Below, in pieces: positions 7,901-8,840 of a stretch of DNA of 8,840 nucleotides. Within the stretch, counting starts at the first letter, position 1. Every line of letters begins with the position of its first letter. The DNA comes from an uncultured Clostridium sp. (lineage in GTDB: Bacteria > Bacillota > Clostridia > Lachnospirales > Lachnospiraceae). Below the pieces are notes generated by a model that searched no databases, had not been told where the DNA came from, and worked only from the letters and a program-made list of their open reading frames with translations. The position numbers were made by a program, and so were the translations under genes. The stretch spans positions 1 to 8,840 of the forward strand of contig CATWBR010000169.1 of the NCBI GenBank assembly GCA_958349075.1, in the 5' to 3' direction.

Positions 7901-8375
7901 CGTCCTCACCTCCCAGCCTGTTTTTCAGTTCCGCCCTGGCTCTTGCCAGATGCGTGTATACCGTATTGACATTCTTATGTAAGATACCTGCTATTTCCAC
8001 GGAGGAATATCCTTCGTAATAATGCAGATATATCAGGATTTTATATTTTTCAGGAAGCTGTATCACGGCCTCCAGTACCTGGGACTGCTCTTCCCCATCC
8101 GGAGCCGCCATGGCCATGGCCTCATCAAGGGAACAGGTATTGCGCCGGAAAAAGCTGCGGAGCACATCCTTGCACCGGTTTACAGTCACACGGATCAGCC
8201 AGGCCTTTCTGTGCTCCTCGGACTGAAAGGGATCGGAAAAAAGGGCGTATTTCAAAAATACATCCTGAAACACGTCCTCCGTATCGCTTTCATTTTTCAT
8301 ATAGACAAAGCAGATATGCTTCACCATATCGGCGTATTGGCCGATTGTCTGCTCTACATCCGATTCCTGCCGCAT
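7872..8375 (-). CDS. ECF-type RNA polymerase sigma factor
   Basis: This 167-residue sigma factor has only regions 2 and 4, as in the ECF group. Region 2 spans about 10-78, with the core-binding DTEDVFQDVFLKY (31-43) and the DNA-contacting stretch HRKAWLIRVTVNRCKDVLRSFFRR (55-78). Region 4 (about 105-153) has LPEKYKILIYLHYYEGYSSVEIAGIL, then the helix-turn-helix ending NTVYTHLARARAELKNRL. This wording is close to the SigV-like ECF proteins of Firmicutes, but the subgroup needs a phylogeny. GGAG at 8381-8384 precedes the ATG by five bases. The gene lies 18 bases after the small secreted-protein gene and overlaps the anti-sigma gene, so it is the middle of a compact cassette. Expected control is sequestration by the RsgI-like protein until that is cleaved, plus autoregulation from the promoter at 8764-8799. 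Confidence 0.93.
   Translation of the reverse strand: MRQESDVEQTIGQYADMVKHICFVYMKNESDTEDVFQDVFLKYALFSDPFQSEEHRKAWLIRVTVNRCKDVLRSFFRRNTCSLDEAMAMAAPDGEEQSQVLEAVIQLPEKYKILIYLHYYEGYSSVEIAGILHKNVNTVYTHLARARAELKNRLGGEDGETEYPKRI
7909..7914 (-). promoter_or_regulatory. Ribosome binding site for the anti-sigma factor gene
   Basis: GGGAGG on the minus strand lies inside the 3' end of the sigma gene, eight bases before GTG at 7900. It overlaps the alternative GTG at 7909, which therefore has no usable site. This decides the start in favour of 7900. Confidence 0.65.
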
Positions 8376-8393
8376 TGTTTCTCCATAAGGTTG

Positions 8394-8732
8394 TTATGAG
8401 CTGTGATGGGAGCCGCAGCCCTGTCTGGTGTGATGACGGCCGCGGTTTCCGCTTTCACCGTGATGCCTATTTGAACTTCTGCCGTCCGCAGTGCCGGAGG
8501 AAGAAGCCGGAGAGGCGTAACCGTTGTGTGTTCCGTCGGGGCATACCCAGTTTCCGTCCTCGGACCAGTGTCCCTCACAGTCTCCGTGGTCATGAGTGGT
8601 GCAATATTCATAGCCGGTACAGTCTTCGTATCCTCTCGGACAGCTCCACTCGGCTCCGAAAGCCAGGCTGCTGCCTGCAAACACCAATACGATTCCAGTT
8701 GCTGCTGTTGCCATTATAGTTCTGATCTTCAT
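8394..8732 (-). CDS. Small secreted Cys/His-rich protein of unknown function
   Basis: I do not recognise this protein. From ATG at 8732 it has 112 residues. It starts with a clear signal peptide: basic MKIR, a hydrophobic core ATAATGIVLVFAGSSLAF, and a likely cut after SLAFGA. The mature part of about 85 residues has six Cys, five of them in a cluster of about 30 residues (C-PRGYED-C-TGYEY-C-TTHDHGD-C-EGHWSEDGNWV-C). It has about ten His, including HDH, RHH, RHH and SHH near the C-terminus, where the sequence becomes low-complexity (Ser, Gly, His, Arg). No membrane anchor or sortase motif is seen. AAGGAG at 8743-8748 precedes the ATG by ten bases. The frame stays open up to 8798, but that longer start lies inside the promoter. 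The gene is first in the sigma/anti-sigma cassette and probably belongs to its regulon. A metal-binding or disulfide-stabilised envelope role is inferred. Confidence 0.7.
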   Translation of the reverse strand: MKIRTIMATAATGIVLVFAGSSLAFGAEWSCPRGYEDCTGYEYCTTHDHGDCEGHWSEDGNWVCPDGTHNGYASPASSSGTADGRSSNRHHGESGNRGRHHTRQGCGSHHSS

Positions 8733-8763
8733 TATTTTCAATCTCCTTTTGTCATTCATTTCA

Positions 8764-8799
8764 CTAATAATACGAACGGAAGGGAAGAATCCTTTCAAA
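8764..8799 (-). promoter_or_regulatory. Candidate ECF sigma promoter for the secreted protein-sigma-anti-sigma cassette
   Basis: On the minus strand, TTTGAAAGG (8799-8791) followed after 16 bases by CGTATTATTAG (8774-8764) has the -35/-10 layout of ECF promoters, which typically use a GAAAC- or GAAC-like -35 and a CGT-containing -10 with about 16-17 bases between. It lies about 30-40 bases before the ATG of the secreted-protein gene. The -35 has AAAGG rather than the commoner AAAC, which lowers confidence. The AT-rich stretch upstream (8801-8840) could be an UP element. Recognition by the sigma factor encoded in this operon is inferred from position. Confidence 0.5.
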
Positions 8800-8840
8800 C
8801 CGGCATAAATAATTGTTATTGAAAAGTAGCAGTAAATACC

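Noticed and set aside
8354..8680. Overlapping 108-residue reading frame in another minus-strand frame
   Set aside because: It has no clear ribosome site or domain, overlaps the start of the sigma gene, and covers the secreted-protein gene, which has better start and signal-peptide evidence.
8733..8798. Longer start for the secreted protein at 8798
   Set aside because: The extra residues overlap the candidate promoter and would bury the signal peptide. ATG at 8732 has its own ribosome site and begins with a textbook signal peptide.

Overview
The window looks like chromosomal DNA from a Gram-positive anaerobe of the class Clostridia, most likely Lachnospiraceae-like. This is inferred from strong AGGAGG ribosome binding sites, TTG and GTG starts, moderate G+C, and the combination of an ECF sigma factor with an RsgI-type anti-sigma factor, an OmpR/PhoB two-component system and an FtsX-type ABC transporter. 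The species cannot be named from the sequence alone.

Layout. One gene is on the plus strand: a GntR-type regulator with two winged-helix DNA-binding domains (102-1574). Everything else is on the minus strand and reads from the right edge to the left: a candidate ECF promoter (8764-8799); a small secreted Cys/His-rich protein (8394-8732); an ECF sigma factor (7872-8375); an RsgI-like membrane anti-sigma factor (7061-7900); a response regulator (6296-7000); a sensor histidine kinase (4889-6295); a hairpin with a T-run (4812-4855); a large FtsX/MacB-type permease (2314-4788, TTG start); and its ATPase (1594-2289). The GntR gene and the ATPase gene converge with a 19-bp gap and no recognisable terminator. 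No tRNA, rRNA, IS element, CRISPR array or phage gene was seen. The only non-coding stretches of about 100 bases are the two window edges (1-101 and 8733-8840) and the 4789-4888 gap.

How it may work together. The first three minus-strand genes form a cell-surface signalling cassette. The anti-sigma factor spans the membrane and holds the sigma factor, and it carries the conserved Asn-Pro site at which RsgI proteins cleave themselves. Its outer tail and the secreted protein encoded just upstream are both rich in His and Cys. The candidate promoter in front of the secreted protein has the layout expected of an ECF promoter, so the cassette is probably autoregulated. With no terminator visible, transcription could continue into the two-component genes. 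These end at a hairpin-T6 structure, after which the ABC exporter begins. Three TTAAGG direct repeats and a good -10 box overlap the hairpin, suggesting that the response regulator could switch on the exporter from a promoter inside the terminator. The result would be a layered envelope-stress or metal/antimicrobial response: sigma/anti-sigma above, two-component system in the middle, exporter as output. The individual protein families are clear. The layered circuit and the metal idea are inference.
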